From assembly GCA_021791135.1 (NCBI GenBank), contig JAJYXD010000079.1, positions 1 through 5,073 on the forward strand: a stretch of DNA of 5,073 bases, written 5' to 3'. The notes below the pieces were generated by a model. It worked only from the letters and a program-made list of their open reading frames with translations. It had not been told where the DNA came from and made no database searches. This stretch comes from a bacterium (GTDB lineage: Bacteria; Patescibacteriota; Minisyncoccia; UBA6257; GWB1-50-10). Positions 1-5,073 of this stretch are shown piece by piece; the first letter of the stretch is position 1; each line of letters begins with the position of its first letter. Both the position numbers and the translations under genes were made by a program.

Positions 1-112
1 TTGATACATATCCTTCATAGTACAGGGATATGCGCCAATATGATGAGAGTACCCGCTCCGCTATGCTTGTTCAGAAGAAAAACATCTGTCCTAATAGATA
101 GTGTTGATATAT

Positions 113-152
113 TTTGGTAAACCAACCCCATTAAGATTATTGGTTTACCAAA
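113..152. promoter_or_regulatory. Twin TTGGT-2-ACCAA palindromes forming a 13-bp inverted repeat
   Basis: The arms 113-125 and 140-152 are perfect reverse complements (13 bp) separated by a 14-nt spacer. Each arm is itself nearly palindromic: TTGGTAAACCAA at 114-125 and TTGGTTTACCAA at 140-151, with half-sites TTGGT/ACCAA. The two centres are 26 bp apart. The pair lies about 45-80 bp upstream of the TATAAT box at 196-201. Twin dyad sites at a fixed spacing suggest an operator for a dimeric regulator; half-sites of this type (TGGT...ACCA) are known for FadR/PdhR-like GntR regulators, though those usually have a different central spacing. The alternative is an RNA hairpin, but no T-run follows on either strand, so an intrinsic terminator is unlikely. 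No regulator gene is in the window. Confidence 0.5.
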
Positions 153-173
153 GTGAGGTAAGGGGTACTAATT

Positions 174-201
174 TTGTTCGTGAGTATCGAAACGCTATAA
201 T
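174..201 (+). promoter_or_regulatory. Promoter with consensus -10 TATAAT, probably leaderless start
   Basis: A perfect TATAAT stands at 196-201. A weak -35 candidate, TTGTTC at 174-179, is 16 bp upstream and matches TTGACA at only three positions. Counting about seven bases beyond the -10 box puts the transcription start at or beside position 208, which is the A of an ATG. That ATG opens the frame that continues into the Cys-rich gene. The mRNA would then have no 5' leader and no room for a Shine-Dalgarno site. Confidence 0.5.
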
Positions 202-207
202 AACTGC

Positions 208-288
208 ATGCAATCGGAGTCCAGAATTTGCCAAAACTGCAAGTAAAACTTCGTAATCGAACCGGATGATTTCTCGTTTTATGAGAAG
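208..288 (+). other. 5' part of the Cys-rich gene, cut by an in-frame TAA
   Basis: ATG at 208 is in frame with the downstream CDS and encodes MQSESRICQNCK, then TAA at 244-246, then NFVIEPDDFSFYEK directly joined to the Met at 289. The region is really coding: it aligns without gaps to the C-terminal half of the same protein. CK-stop-NFVIEPDDFSFYEKM matches residues 466-483 (CTGAFKIVPQELEFYKRF), sharing the C, F, I, P, F and Y positions, and the stop falls opposite Gly468. The CQNC pair would be one half of the first zinc ribbon. The stop is one base away from AAA (Lys), CAA (Gln) or GAA (Glu). It may be a real nonsense mutation, a sequencing error or, less likely, readthrough. Without it the protein would be about 592 residues. 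Confidence 0.75.
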
Positions 289-1986
289 ATGGATGTGCCG
301 CCGCCCACATGGTGTTCGGGATGCAGAATGCAGAGGCGGATGGCATTCCGGAACGAAAGGACGATTTACAAAAGAAAGTGCGATCTCTGCGGGAAGGAAA
401 AGGTGAGTATTTATAATAAGGAGGCTCCTTATAAAATCTATTGCTACGATTGTTTTTATACCGACGCATGGGATCAGTTCGCGTCCGGCAAGGAGTATGA
501 CTTTTCGAGGCCCTTCTTCGAGCAATATATGGAGCTCGTTTTACGCGCTCCGAAACTGGGATTGCAGGCCTCGCACGATCTCGTGAACAGCGAGTACGGA
601 AACCATTTTGCGGCGGCGAAGGACTGCTATCTTATCTTCGCTTCCGTGAATAACGAAGAGTGTCTTTACTGCAACTACGTGAGTTACTCGAAAGGCGTTG
701 TCGACGGCTTGAGGGTATTCAAGAGCGAGTTTTGCTTCGAGTCGGTCGATTGCCGGAACTGCAGCAATCTGAAGTTCTCCCAGCAATGTCAGGATTCTCT
801 TGACGGTTATTTTCTCTATAACTGCAAAGGATGTTCGAATTGTTTCATGTGTTCGAATCTTGTGAGAAAAAATTACTGCATTCGCAATATGCAGTACACC
901 AAAGAGGAGTATGAAAAAACGATTTCGGAACTCGGTTTGGGAAGTAATGCCTCGATTGAAAAACCGCTCCGCGAGTTCGAAGAGTTGAAGAAAAAGACTC
1001 TCAAGCGGGCCGTGGAGGGTTTCAATCAAGTAAACTCGACGGGAAACTACCTTACCAATACGAAGAACTGTAAGAACTGCTTTGATGTATCCTCCGGGGA
1101 GGATTGCGCATACGTAATTTACGGAAACGAGGTCAAGGATACTATGGATGCGTATGCCGCGTATCCGAAGACCGAGTTGTGTTATGAAGTGGTCGGCGCC
1201 GGTGCACCCGCTTACAATGCGAAGTTCTGTTATCTTCCGTGGACAGGATCCGATCTCACCTACTGCATTAACTGTCTTTCCAACTCCCATAACTGTTTCG
1301 GATGCAATCACCTTCGTGACGCCCAGTACTGTATTCTGAACAAACAATATACGAAGGAAGAATACGAAGCGCTGGTTCCGAGGATAAGAAAGCACATGGA
1401 GGAGATGCCCTATGTCGACAAGAAAGGAAGAGTGTACAAATATGGAGAGTTCTTCCCGATAGAGTTGAGCCCCTTCGCATATAACGAGACGATAGCCCAG
1501 CAATACCTTCCGCTTAAAGAAGAAGAAGCGATATCGTCCGGGTACAGATGGTTTCGCACCGATAAGAAAGACTACAAAGTGACGAAGGGACCGGAAGAAC
1601 TTCCCGATGACATTAAGGATGTGAACGAATCTATCTTGAATGAAGTTGTGGGATGTTCACACGATCAGAATTGCAGCCATCAATGCACGGGCGCGTTCAA
1701 GATCGTTCCCCAAGAACTCGAATTCTACAAGCGTTTTAACCTGCCGTTGCCGCGGCTTTGTCCCAATTGCCGCCACTACAGAAGGCTGGCGGAGAGAAAT
1801 CCCCTAAAACTTTGGCATCGTACCTGCCAATGCGGAGGCGCAAAAAGTGAGAATGGAGTGTACTCAAATACCGCATCTCACCAACATGGGGCAGGAAAGT
1901 GCCCGAATGAGTTCGAAACAAGCTACGCTCCCGACCGCCCCGAGATCGTGTACTGCGAGCAATGTTATCAATCCGAAGTGGTATGA
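289..1986 (+). CDS. Large cysteine-rich multi-zinc-ribbon protein, N-terminus probably lost
   Basis: 565 residues with about 38 cysteines, many as CxxC pairs (9/12, 31/34, 52/55, 125/128, 155/158, 179/182/185/188, 261/264, 326/329, 336/339, 491/494, 556/559), so a protein binding several zinc ions is likely. There is no signal peptide or membrane segment. Residues 1-34 (PPPTWCSGCRMQRR, RNER, CDLCG) and 483-515 (LPRLCPNCRHYRR, RNP, CQC) are copies of one module aligned without gaps. A second duplication is YCIRNMQYTKEEYE (196-209) versus YCILNKQYTKEEYE (347-360), each after a run of CxxC pairs. The tail NEFETSYAPDRPEIVYCEQC (540-559) is a signature of a family I know from Parcubacteria and relatives, where members often carry the label 'caib/baif family protein'; nothing here resembles a CoA-transferase, so I do not adopt it. 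The function is unknown. The true start is probably ATG 208, but a TAA at 244-246 intervenes, so the gene may be damaged. No Shine-Dalgarno site precedes 289. Confidence 0.8.
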   Translation: MDVPPPTWCSGCRMQRRMAFRNERTIYKRKCDLCGKEKVSIYNKEAPYKIYCYDCFYTDAWDQFASGKEYDFSRPFFEQYMELVLRAPKLGLQASHDLVNSEYGNHFAAAKDCYLIFASVNNEECLYCNYVSYSKGVVDGLRVFKSEFCFESVDCRNCSNLKFSQQCQDSLDGYFLYNCKGCSNCFMCSNLVRKNYCIRNMQYTKEEYEKTISELGLGSNASIEKPLREFEELKKKTLKRAVEGFNQVNSTGNYLTNTKNCKNCFDVSSGEDCAYVIYGNEVKDTMDAYAAYPKTELCYEVVGAGAPAYNAKFCYLPWTGSDLTYCINCLSNSHNCFGCNHLRDAQYCILNKQYTKEEYEALVPRIRKHMEEMPYVDKKGRVYKYGEFFPIELSPFAYNETIAQQYLPLKEEEAISSGYRWFRTDKKDYKVTKGPEELPDDIKDVNESILNEVVGCSHDQNCSHQCTGAFKIVPQELEFYKRFNLPLPRLCPNCRHYRRLAERNPLKLWHRTCQCGGAKSENGVYSNTASHQHGAGKCPNEFETSYAPDRPEIVYCEQCYQSEVV

Positions 1987-2000
1987 TATCATAAATATAT
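1979..2000 (+). promoter_or_regulatory. Possible extended -10 promoter before the dehydrogenase gene
   Basis: TGGTATGAT at 1979-1987 fits an extended -10 element (TGnTATnAT) and overlaps the stop codon of the Cys-rich gene. It is part of a perfect 12-bp palindrome, TATGATATCATA (1982-1993). A start near 1994 would leave a leader of only about seven bases before the ATG at 2001. The 14-bp gap is AT-rich and contains no Shine-Dalgarno motif. No -35 box is visible. Readthrough from the upstream gene is equally possible. Confidence 0.35.
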
Positions 2001-3017
2001 ATGAAAATAGGATTTTTTGAGATGGAAGGGTGGGAAGAGGCGATTGTCCGGAAGGAATTTGCCGGACATGAGCTCTATTTCAGCAAAGAAAAAATTGATG
2101 AGGACGCGCTTCCCGAAGTCTACGATTTCGACGTGCTCTCGATCTTCGTTGATTCCCGCATCACGCCGAAAGTGCTCGATCATCTCCCGAACGTAAAGCT
2201 CATCACGACGAATTCAACCGGATTCGATCATATCGACGTTGCCGCATGTAAGGCGCGGAGCATCACCGCCACGTTCGTTCCCGGGTACGGCAATAATACT
2301 GTTGCGGAATTTGCGATGGGCTTGCTTTTGAATCTTACGAGGAAGATATACCTGGCGATTTACCAGGTGGAAGAGCGTGATGACTTCTCGCTTTCCAATC
2401 TTCGGGGAATCGATCTGAAGGGAAAGACGATGGGAGTTTTGGGCACGGGAAGAATCGGGAAAGAGATGATTAAAATCGCAAAGGGTTTCGGCATGAACGT
2501 GATCGCGTACGACATGTATCCGGACACCGCCGCGGCGACCGAGCTTGGATTTTCGTATAAGATACTTGAAGAGGTGCTCGGAAATTCCGATTGCATCTCC
2601 ATACACTGTCCGTTGAACGACAGTACTCATCATCTTATCAGCATGAAGAACGTCAATCTGATAAAACGCGGCGCGTATCTTGTAAACACCGCGCGCGGTC
2701 CCATCGTGGAGACCGATGCGATCGTGTGTGCCCTGAAGGAGGGAATACTCGCCGGCGCGGGGCTTGATGTGCTTGAAGAAGAGGAAGAAACGAAGAATGA
2801 GCTGAAGTTTTTAAGCAGATCGGGATCCCACGAAGAAGCATTCAAGATCATCGTCGAGAACCACGTACTCATGGAGATGCCGAATGCCCTTATTACCCCG
2901 CATAACGCGTTCAATTCCCAGGAGGCGCTTATGCGCATACTTTCCACGACGATAGAAAATATCAAAGGATTCATCGCGGGGACGCTGGATCCGAAAAACG
3001 TGGTTTCATCCCGTTAG
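2001..3017 (+). CDS. D-isomer-specific 2-hydroxyacid dehydrogenase (D-lactate dehydrogenase-like)
   Basis: A cytosolic NAD-dependent oxidoreductase that interconverts 2-oxoacids and D-2-hydroxyacids; pyruvate/D-lactate is the likely but unproven pair. The 338 residues fit the family length. The nucleotide-binding domain has GTGRIG at 148-153 followed by Asp171 at the end of the next strand, which favours NAD over NADP. The substrate domain has NSTGFDHID at 71-79 and the VPGYGNNTVAE stretch at 93-103. The catalytic set is complete: Arg232 in NTARG, Glu261 five residues after Asp256 of GLDV, and His301 in ITPHNAF. Between Glu261 and His301 lies a charged stretch of about 35 residues (262-296), longer than in typical lactate or phosphoglycerate dehydrogenases and, from memory, common in CPR homologues. 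The start follows the upstream stop by 14 bp with no Shine-Dalgarno site. Its last two codons and stop lie inside the 5' arm of the structured element at 3010-3120. Confidence 0.9.
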   Translation: MKIGFFEMEGWEEAIVRKEFAGHELYFSKEKIDEDALPEVYDFDVLSIFVDSRITPKVLDHLPNVKLITTNSTGFDHIDVAACKARSITATFVPGYGNNTVAEFAMGLLLNLTRKIYLAIYQVEERDDFSLSNLRGIDLKGKTMGVLGTGRIGKEMIKIAKGFGMNVIAYDMYPDTAAATELGFSYKILEEVLGNSDCISIHCPLNDSTHHLISMKNVNLIKRGAYLVNTARGPIVETDAIVCALKEGILAGAGLDVLEEEEETKNELKFLSRSGSHEEAFKIIVENHVLMEMPNALITPHNAFNSQEALMRILSTTIENIKGFIAGTLDPKNVVSSR

Positions 3018-3120
3018 AAACAGATCGCGTTTTAAGAGCGGGAAGGTGAAAATCATGAAAATAAGTCGCAATAATAAAATTACAGATTAGATCAAGCGAT
3101 CGCGATCTGTTTCTAACGGG
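3010..3120 (+). ncRNA. Structured RNA/repeat element, copy 1, before enolase
   Basis: Arms 3010-3029 and 3101-3120 are perfect 20-bp reverse complements (CCCGTTAGAA at one end, TTCTAACGGG at the other), enclosing 71 nt. The same architecture recurs at 4367-4482. The 3' blocks 3087-3120 and 4448-4481 align without gaps with four differences in 34 nt, and the interiors share GTCGCA and an ATG in similar places. Two stem pairs differ between copies with both partners changed (3020-T3110 is A-U here and G-C in copy 2; 3021-G3109 is C-G here and U-A in copy 2), which supports conserved structure. The 5' arm supplies the TAG of the dehydrogenase gene. The 3' arm ends six bases before the enolase ATG and contains the only Shine-Dalgarno-like bases (GGGA), so folding could limit initiation. 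Inside, AAGGTG precedes an ATG at 3055 opening an 11-residue frame (to 3090), a possible leader peptide. Family not recognised. Confidence 0.6.
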
Positions 3121-3126
3121 AAAATC

Positions 3127-4326
3127 ATGATTATCGAGTCGGTCGGAGCGCAGGAAATCTTCGATTCGAGAGGCGAGCCCACAATTGAGGTGAAACTTAA
3201 CGTGGCGGGACTGCATCTTTTCTTCGCGAAAATTCCTTCGGGAAAGAGCAGGGGAAAAAACGAGGCTGCGGCGCTCTCTTTCGTAGAGGTCCAAAAGACA
3301 CTTGAGGGCGGATTCGTAAAGGAAATAGAGGGATTCGAAGGAGAGACGATCAAGGAGCTTGATTTGTTCCTTCTTGCGGCGGACGGCACGAACCATAAGG
3401 AAAGATTGGGAGGAAACCTGATACTTGGCATTTCGATCGCCTTCGCCCGCGCTCTTGCCCACGAGAGAGGAGAGGAATTATGGGAGGTGCTTCATAAGGA
3501 GTTTTTTCCCGATAGGGACATCTCGAAAAAACCGCTCATCTTCGCAAATCTCATAAACGGAGGAGTGCATGCGGACAACAATCTCGATATCCAGGAATAT
3601 ATGGCGGTAGTCGAAACAAAGGGCGCATATGCGGAGAGCATCCAGAAACTTATCTCTTTTTACGAGCGTCTCGGGTTTGTAATCGGGGAGGAGCGGGACG
3701 TGACACGACTCCCGATAGGCGATGAAGGGGGATACTCGGTGAATTTTAAAAATAACTTCGCGCCGATCGAAATGATGGAAAAACTTATTTTGGAGAGCGA
3801 ACTGCAGAATGAGTTTAGAATCGCACTCGATGCGGCGGCCTCGAGTTTTTACGAAGATAAAAATTATCGTTTCGAAGGAGCATCTCTTTCCACGGAGGAA
3901 CTCATCGAACGGTATGAGGACTACTTCGAAAAATCGAAACTTTTGATCTCCGTCGAAGATCCATGTGACGAGGATGATTTCGAAGGGTTTAAAAATCTGG
4001 TAAAGATTGCCGGCAAGAAGTGGATTGTGGGAGACGATCTTACGACTACCGATCCCGAACGCATCAAGGAGTACGCGGATAAAAAGCTCATTACGGGAGT
4101 GATTATAAAGGCGAATCAGATAGGGACGCTCACGGAGACCTGTGAGGCGATTCGCACGGCACAAGAGAAGGGGATACGATGCATCGTTTCCCATCGATCG
4201 GGCGAGACGGACGACTCTTTTCTCGTGCATATCGCGAAGGCGTGCGGTGCGGATGGAGTAAAAATCGGCGCACCGGTCAAAGAACGAATCTCGAAGTACG
4301 ACGAGTTGATGAGATTATATCCGTAG
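3127..4326 (+). CDS. eno: Enolase (phosphopyruvate hydratase), divergent
   Basis: Converts 2-phosphoglycerate to phosphoenolpyruvate in glycolysis; a cytosolic Mg-dependent enzyme. The N-terminal domain begins with the family pattern (QEIFDSRGEPTIEV, 9-22), confirming the start. The active site appears complete: His148 in GGVHADNN, Glu157, the acid Glu200 in GDEGG, metal ligands Asp235 (DAAAS), Glu277 (EDP) and Asp303 (GDDL), Lys328 in IIKANQIGTLTE, Arg357-Ser358 in SHRSGE, and Lys379. At 399 residues it is shorter than the usual 420-435. The mobile loop normally reading SGASTG is SGKSRG (38-43), keeping the metal-binding Ser41, and the usual LRDGD segment after it is replaced by unrelated sequence. 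The C-terminal RSER motif is reduced to KER (385-387). It is probably a true enolase of a divergent lineage rather than another superfamily member. It lies 109 bp after the dehydrogenase gene, with a structured element filling the gap. Confidence 0.93.
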   Translation: MIIESVGAQEIFDSRGEPTIEVKLNVAGLHLFFAKIPSGKSRGKNEAAALSFVEVQKTLEGGFVKEIEGFEGETIKELDLFLLAADGTNHKERLGGNLILGISIAFARALAHERGEELWEVLHKEFFPDRDISKKPLIFANLINGGVHADNNLDIQEYMAVVETKGAYAESIQKLISFYERLGFVIGEERDVTRLPIGDEGGYSVNFKNNFAPIEMMEKLILESELQNEFRIALDAAASSFYEDKNYRFEGASLSTEELIERYEDYFEKSKLLISVEDPCDEDDFEGFKNLVKIAGKKWIVGDDLTTTDPERIKEYADKKLITGVIIKANQIGTLTETCEAIRTAQEKGIRCIVSHRSGETDDSFLVHIAKACGADGVKIGAPVKERISKYDELMRLYP

Positions 4327-4340
4327 CGGTTTCGACGGAA

Positions 4341-4349
4341 TGATATAAT
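4341..4349 (+). promoter_or_regulatory. Extended -10 promoter before the DoxX gene
   Basis: TGATATAAT is a perfect extended -10 element (TG-n-TATAAT), 15 bp after the enolase stop. No good -35 box is seen, which extended -10 promoters can do without. Transcription would start near 4356, so the structured element beginning at 4367 would occupy nearly all of the 5' untranslated region of the doxX mRNA. Confidence 0.6.
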
Positions 4350-4366
4350 GATAGAGAAGGCATTTA

Positions 4367-4482
4367 CCCCGTTAGAAGTCGCGATCGCGTCTTGAAGATG
4401 GGGAATAAAAATTCATGGAAATGGGTCGCAGTGAAAAAACTCATAAGTTAGATCGAACGATCGCGATCTACTTCTAACGGGG
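4367..4482 (+). ncRNA. Structured RNA/repeat element, copy 2, leader of the DoxX gene
   Basis: The outer stem pairs 4367-4379 (CCCCGTTAGAAGT) with 4470-4482 (ACTTCTAACGGGG), 13 bp. A small internal loop (4380-4382 against 4469) follows, then an inner 7-bp stem, 4383-4389 with 4462-4468 (GATCGCG/CGCGATC). It is homologous to 3010-3120, including the closing stem, the interior GTCGCA, an internal ATG (4415) and the 3' block. The internal ATG opens a 20-codon frame ending in TAA at 4475-4477, five bases before the GTG at 4482. Outside the stem, A4366-T4483 and neighbouring bases can extend pairing across that GTG. The position just after a strong promoter suggests a cis-acting leader, perhaps controlling translation. 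A miniature repeat is the alternative, but no target-site duplication is seen at either copy. Confidence 0.6.
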
Positions 4483-4952
4483 TGAAGGATTCCGAATTGT
4501 CGAAAAAGGCCCAGACGTGGCTTCTCGTGCTTCGTCTCGGAACGGGATGGCTCTTTCTCTATGCGGGGCTCACAAAGGTGCTCGATCCGTTGTGGAGCGC
4601 GGAAGGATTTTTAAGAAATGCGAAGACGTTCTCGGGGTTTTACTCGTGGTTTCTCGATCCCGGTATGCTCTGGGCCGCGAATATCATAAACGAGTGGGCG
4701 CTTGTACTTCTTGGCGTGTCGCTTATTCTCGGGTTCTTTGTGCGTCCGAGCGGTATCTTCGGAATTGTTCTTATGCTTCTTTATTACTTCGCCGCGAGCG
4801 CGGTGCCTGCGGTGCCGAACGGTTTCGTCGTCGACGAACATATCATTCTAATACTTATTCTCGCCTTCCTTGTTGCGATAGATGCGGGAAACTTCTTCGG
4901 TCTCGATAGATTTTTGAGAAAGCAGGAGAAAGCGAAGGTAGAAAACTATTAA
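4482..4952 (+). CDS. DoxX-family small integral membrane protein
   Basis: 156 residues with four predicted membrane segments: about 12-30, 63-87, 91-108 and 119-136. The first carries the DoxX signature RLGTGWLFLYAGLTKVLDP (18-36), followed by NEWALVLLGVSLILGFFVRP (70-89) and a late DEHIILILILAF stretch (118-129). DoxX/DoxD proteins are inner-membrane proteins linked to quinone or thiol redox chemistry; the founding member is a thiosulfate:quinone oxidoreductase subunit, and mycobacterial DoxX works with superoxide dismutase in oxidative-stress defence. The substrate here cannot be read from sequence. The start is uncertain: GTG 4482 gives the longest frame but overlaps the hairpin arm, while TTG 4497 has AAGGA (4485-4489) at a 7-base spacing and would yield MSKKAQTW..., 151 residues. 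The gene has its own promoter candidate and structured leader. Confidence 0.88.
   Translation: MKDSELSKKAQTWLLVLRLGTGWLFLYAGLTKVLDPLWSAEGFLRNAKTFSGFYSWFLDPGMLWAANIINEWALVLLGVSLILGFFVRPSGIFGIVLMLLYYFAASAVPAVPNGFVVDEHIILILILAFLVAIDAGNFFGLDRFLRKQEKAKVENY
4485..4489 (+). promoter_or_regulatory. Shine-Dalgarno AAGGA that favours a TTG start at 4497
   Basis: AAGGA is the best ribosome-binding match near the DoxX gene and stands seven bases before an in-frame TTG (4497-4499). It lies within the coding frame of the GTG start at 4482, which itself has no upstream Shine-Dalgarno outside the paired TTCTAACGGG arm. It lies immediately outside the stem, so it could be accessible even when the element is folded. 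Confidence 0.45.
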
Positions 4953-4954
4953 GG

Positions 4955-4997
4955 CTCCCGGATCTTCTCTTCGCTTGTCAGTAATCTTTTCCGGGAG
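4955..4997 (+). terminator. Inverted repeat after the DoxX gene, weak terminator candidate
   Basis: CTCCCGGA (4955-4962) and TCCGGGAG (4990-4997) are perfect 8-bp complements around a 27-nt loop, three bases after the DoxX stop. The stem is GC-rich, but the loop is long and what follows (TAGAGTTACC) is not a T-run. It may be a weak terminator, an mRNA 3'-end stabiliser or a leader structure for the next gene. Confidence 0.35.
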
Positions 4998-5020
4998 TAG
5001 AGTTACCCTACCTAACGTTT

Positions 5021-5073
5021 ATGAAAAAAAGAGTGCTTTTTCTTTTCGTACTATTGGGAATCGCGGGATTCCT
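5021..5073 (+). CDS. Start of a probable exported protein, cut by the window end
   Basis: ATG at 5021 opens a frame that runs to the end of the window, 17 full codons: MKKRVLFLFVLLGIAGF. A basic start (KKR) followed by an uninterrupted hydrophobic core is typical of a Sec signal peptide or an N-terminal membrane anchor. No cleavage site or lipobox is reached. The 20 bases before the ATG contain no Shine-Dalgarno motif, as with several other starts here. The identity of the mature protein cannot be inferred. Confidence 0.6.
   Translation, partial: MKKRVLFLFVLLGIAGF

Noticed and set aside
1..18. Possible minus-strand gene starting at ATG 18-16 (MKDMYQ...) and divergent from the Cys-rich gene
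   Set aside because: Only six codons are visible, without a Shine-Dalgarno site or convincing promoter. The twin palindromes would fit a divergent regulatory region, but the evidence is too thin.
1..120. Plus-strand frame open from base 1 to the TAA at 118-120
   Set aside because: About 39 codons, no recognisable sequence, and codons unlike the neighbours. Could be the tail of a gene but cannot be supported.
113..152. Intrinsic terminator
   Set aside because: The 13-bp stem is AT-rich with a 14-nt loop and has no T-run after it on either strand.
244..246. UAA reassigned as a sense codon
   Set aside because: DoxX ends at TAA at a natural length, and no other in-frame TAA interrupts a recognisable gene here. 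The known CPR code change concerns UGA, and UGA ends the Cys-rich gene at its natural C-terminus.
541..1503. A 320-codon open frame on the minus strand inside the Cys-rich gene
   Set aside because: It shows no recognisable motif and mirrors a well-supported coding frame with repeated CxxC and conserved family signatures. It is an antisense shadow.
3096..3103. GCGATCGC octamers (also 4381-4388) as HIP1-like repeats
   Set aside because: Both lie in or at the edge of the paired arms of the two elements and are explained by that stem. Two occurrences do not indicate a genome-wide repeat.
3010..3120. Insertion of a miniature transposon with target-site duplication
   Set aside because: Inverted ends are present, but no direct repeat directly flanks either copy. 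The paired stem changes and placement at start codons favour an RNA role. Not fully excluded.
3010..4482. Integron-style attC sites around the enolase gene
   Set aside because: The ends contain GTTAGAA and TTCTAAC, which resemble attC core sites, but the order is reversed (GTTAG first, CTAAC last), the core consensus is imperfect, and no integrase is in the window.

Overview
The window looks like a piece of a Candidate Phyla Radiation (Patescibacteria, probably Parcubacteria-type) genome. This rests on family recognition: a large cysteine-rich zinc-ribbon protein of a kind I know mainly from such genomes, a 2-hydroxyacid dehydrogenase with a long insertion before its catalytic histidine, short intergenic gaps and weak or absent Shine-Dalgarno sites. 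All gene calls are on the + strand, and stop codons TGA, TAG and TAA are all used as terminators, so no code change is evident.

Layout. Positions 1-207 hold no gene I can support. They carry two copies of a TTGGT-2-ACCAA palindrome that together form a 13-bp inverted repeat (113-152), then a perfect TATAAT (196-201) placed so that transcription would begin at or very near an ATG at 208. That ATG opens the natural N-terminus of the Cys-rich protein, but an in-frame TAA at 244-246 cuts it after 12 codons. The open frame resumes and the callable CDS is 289-1986. A D-2-hydroxyacid dehydrogenase (2001-3017), an enolase (3127-4326), a DoxX-family membrane protein (4482-4952) and the first 17 codons of a probable exported protein (from 5021) follow.

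The most interesting feature is a two-copy structured element. About 110-116 nt each, the copies lie at 3010-3120 and 4367-4482, one directly before the enolase start and one directly before the DoxX start. Each is closed by a long stem (CCCGTTAGAA.../...TTCTAACGGG). The copies differ at two stem positions and both differences are compensated on the other strand (A-U to G-C, C-G to U-A), which argues for selection on structure. Copy 2 lies just downstream of an extended -10 promoter (TGATATAAT, 4341-4349), so it would be the 5' leader of the doxX mRNA. Copy 1 starts inside the last codons of the dehydrogenase gene. I do not recognise the element as a known RNA family; a cis-regulatory leader or a small miniature repeat are the main readings.

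Functionally, the dehydrogenase (pyruvate/lactate-type redox) and enolase (lower glycolysis) fit a fermentative lifestyle. DoxX proteins are small redox-associated membrane proteins. Whether the shared leader element co-regulates enolase and DoxX is inference.
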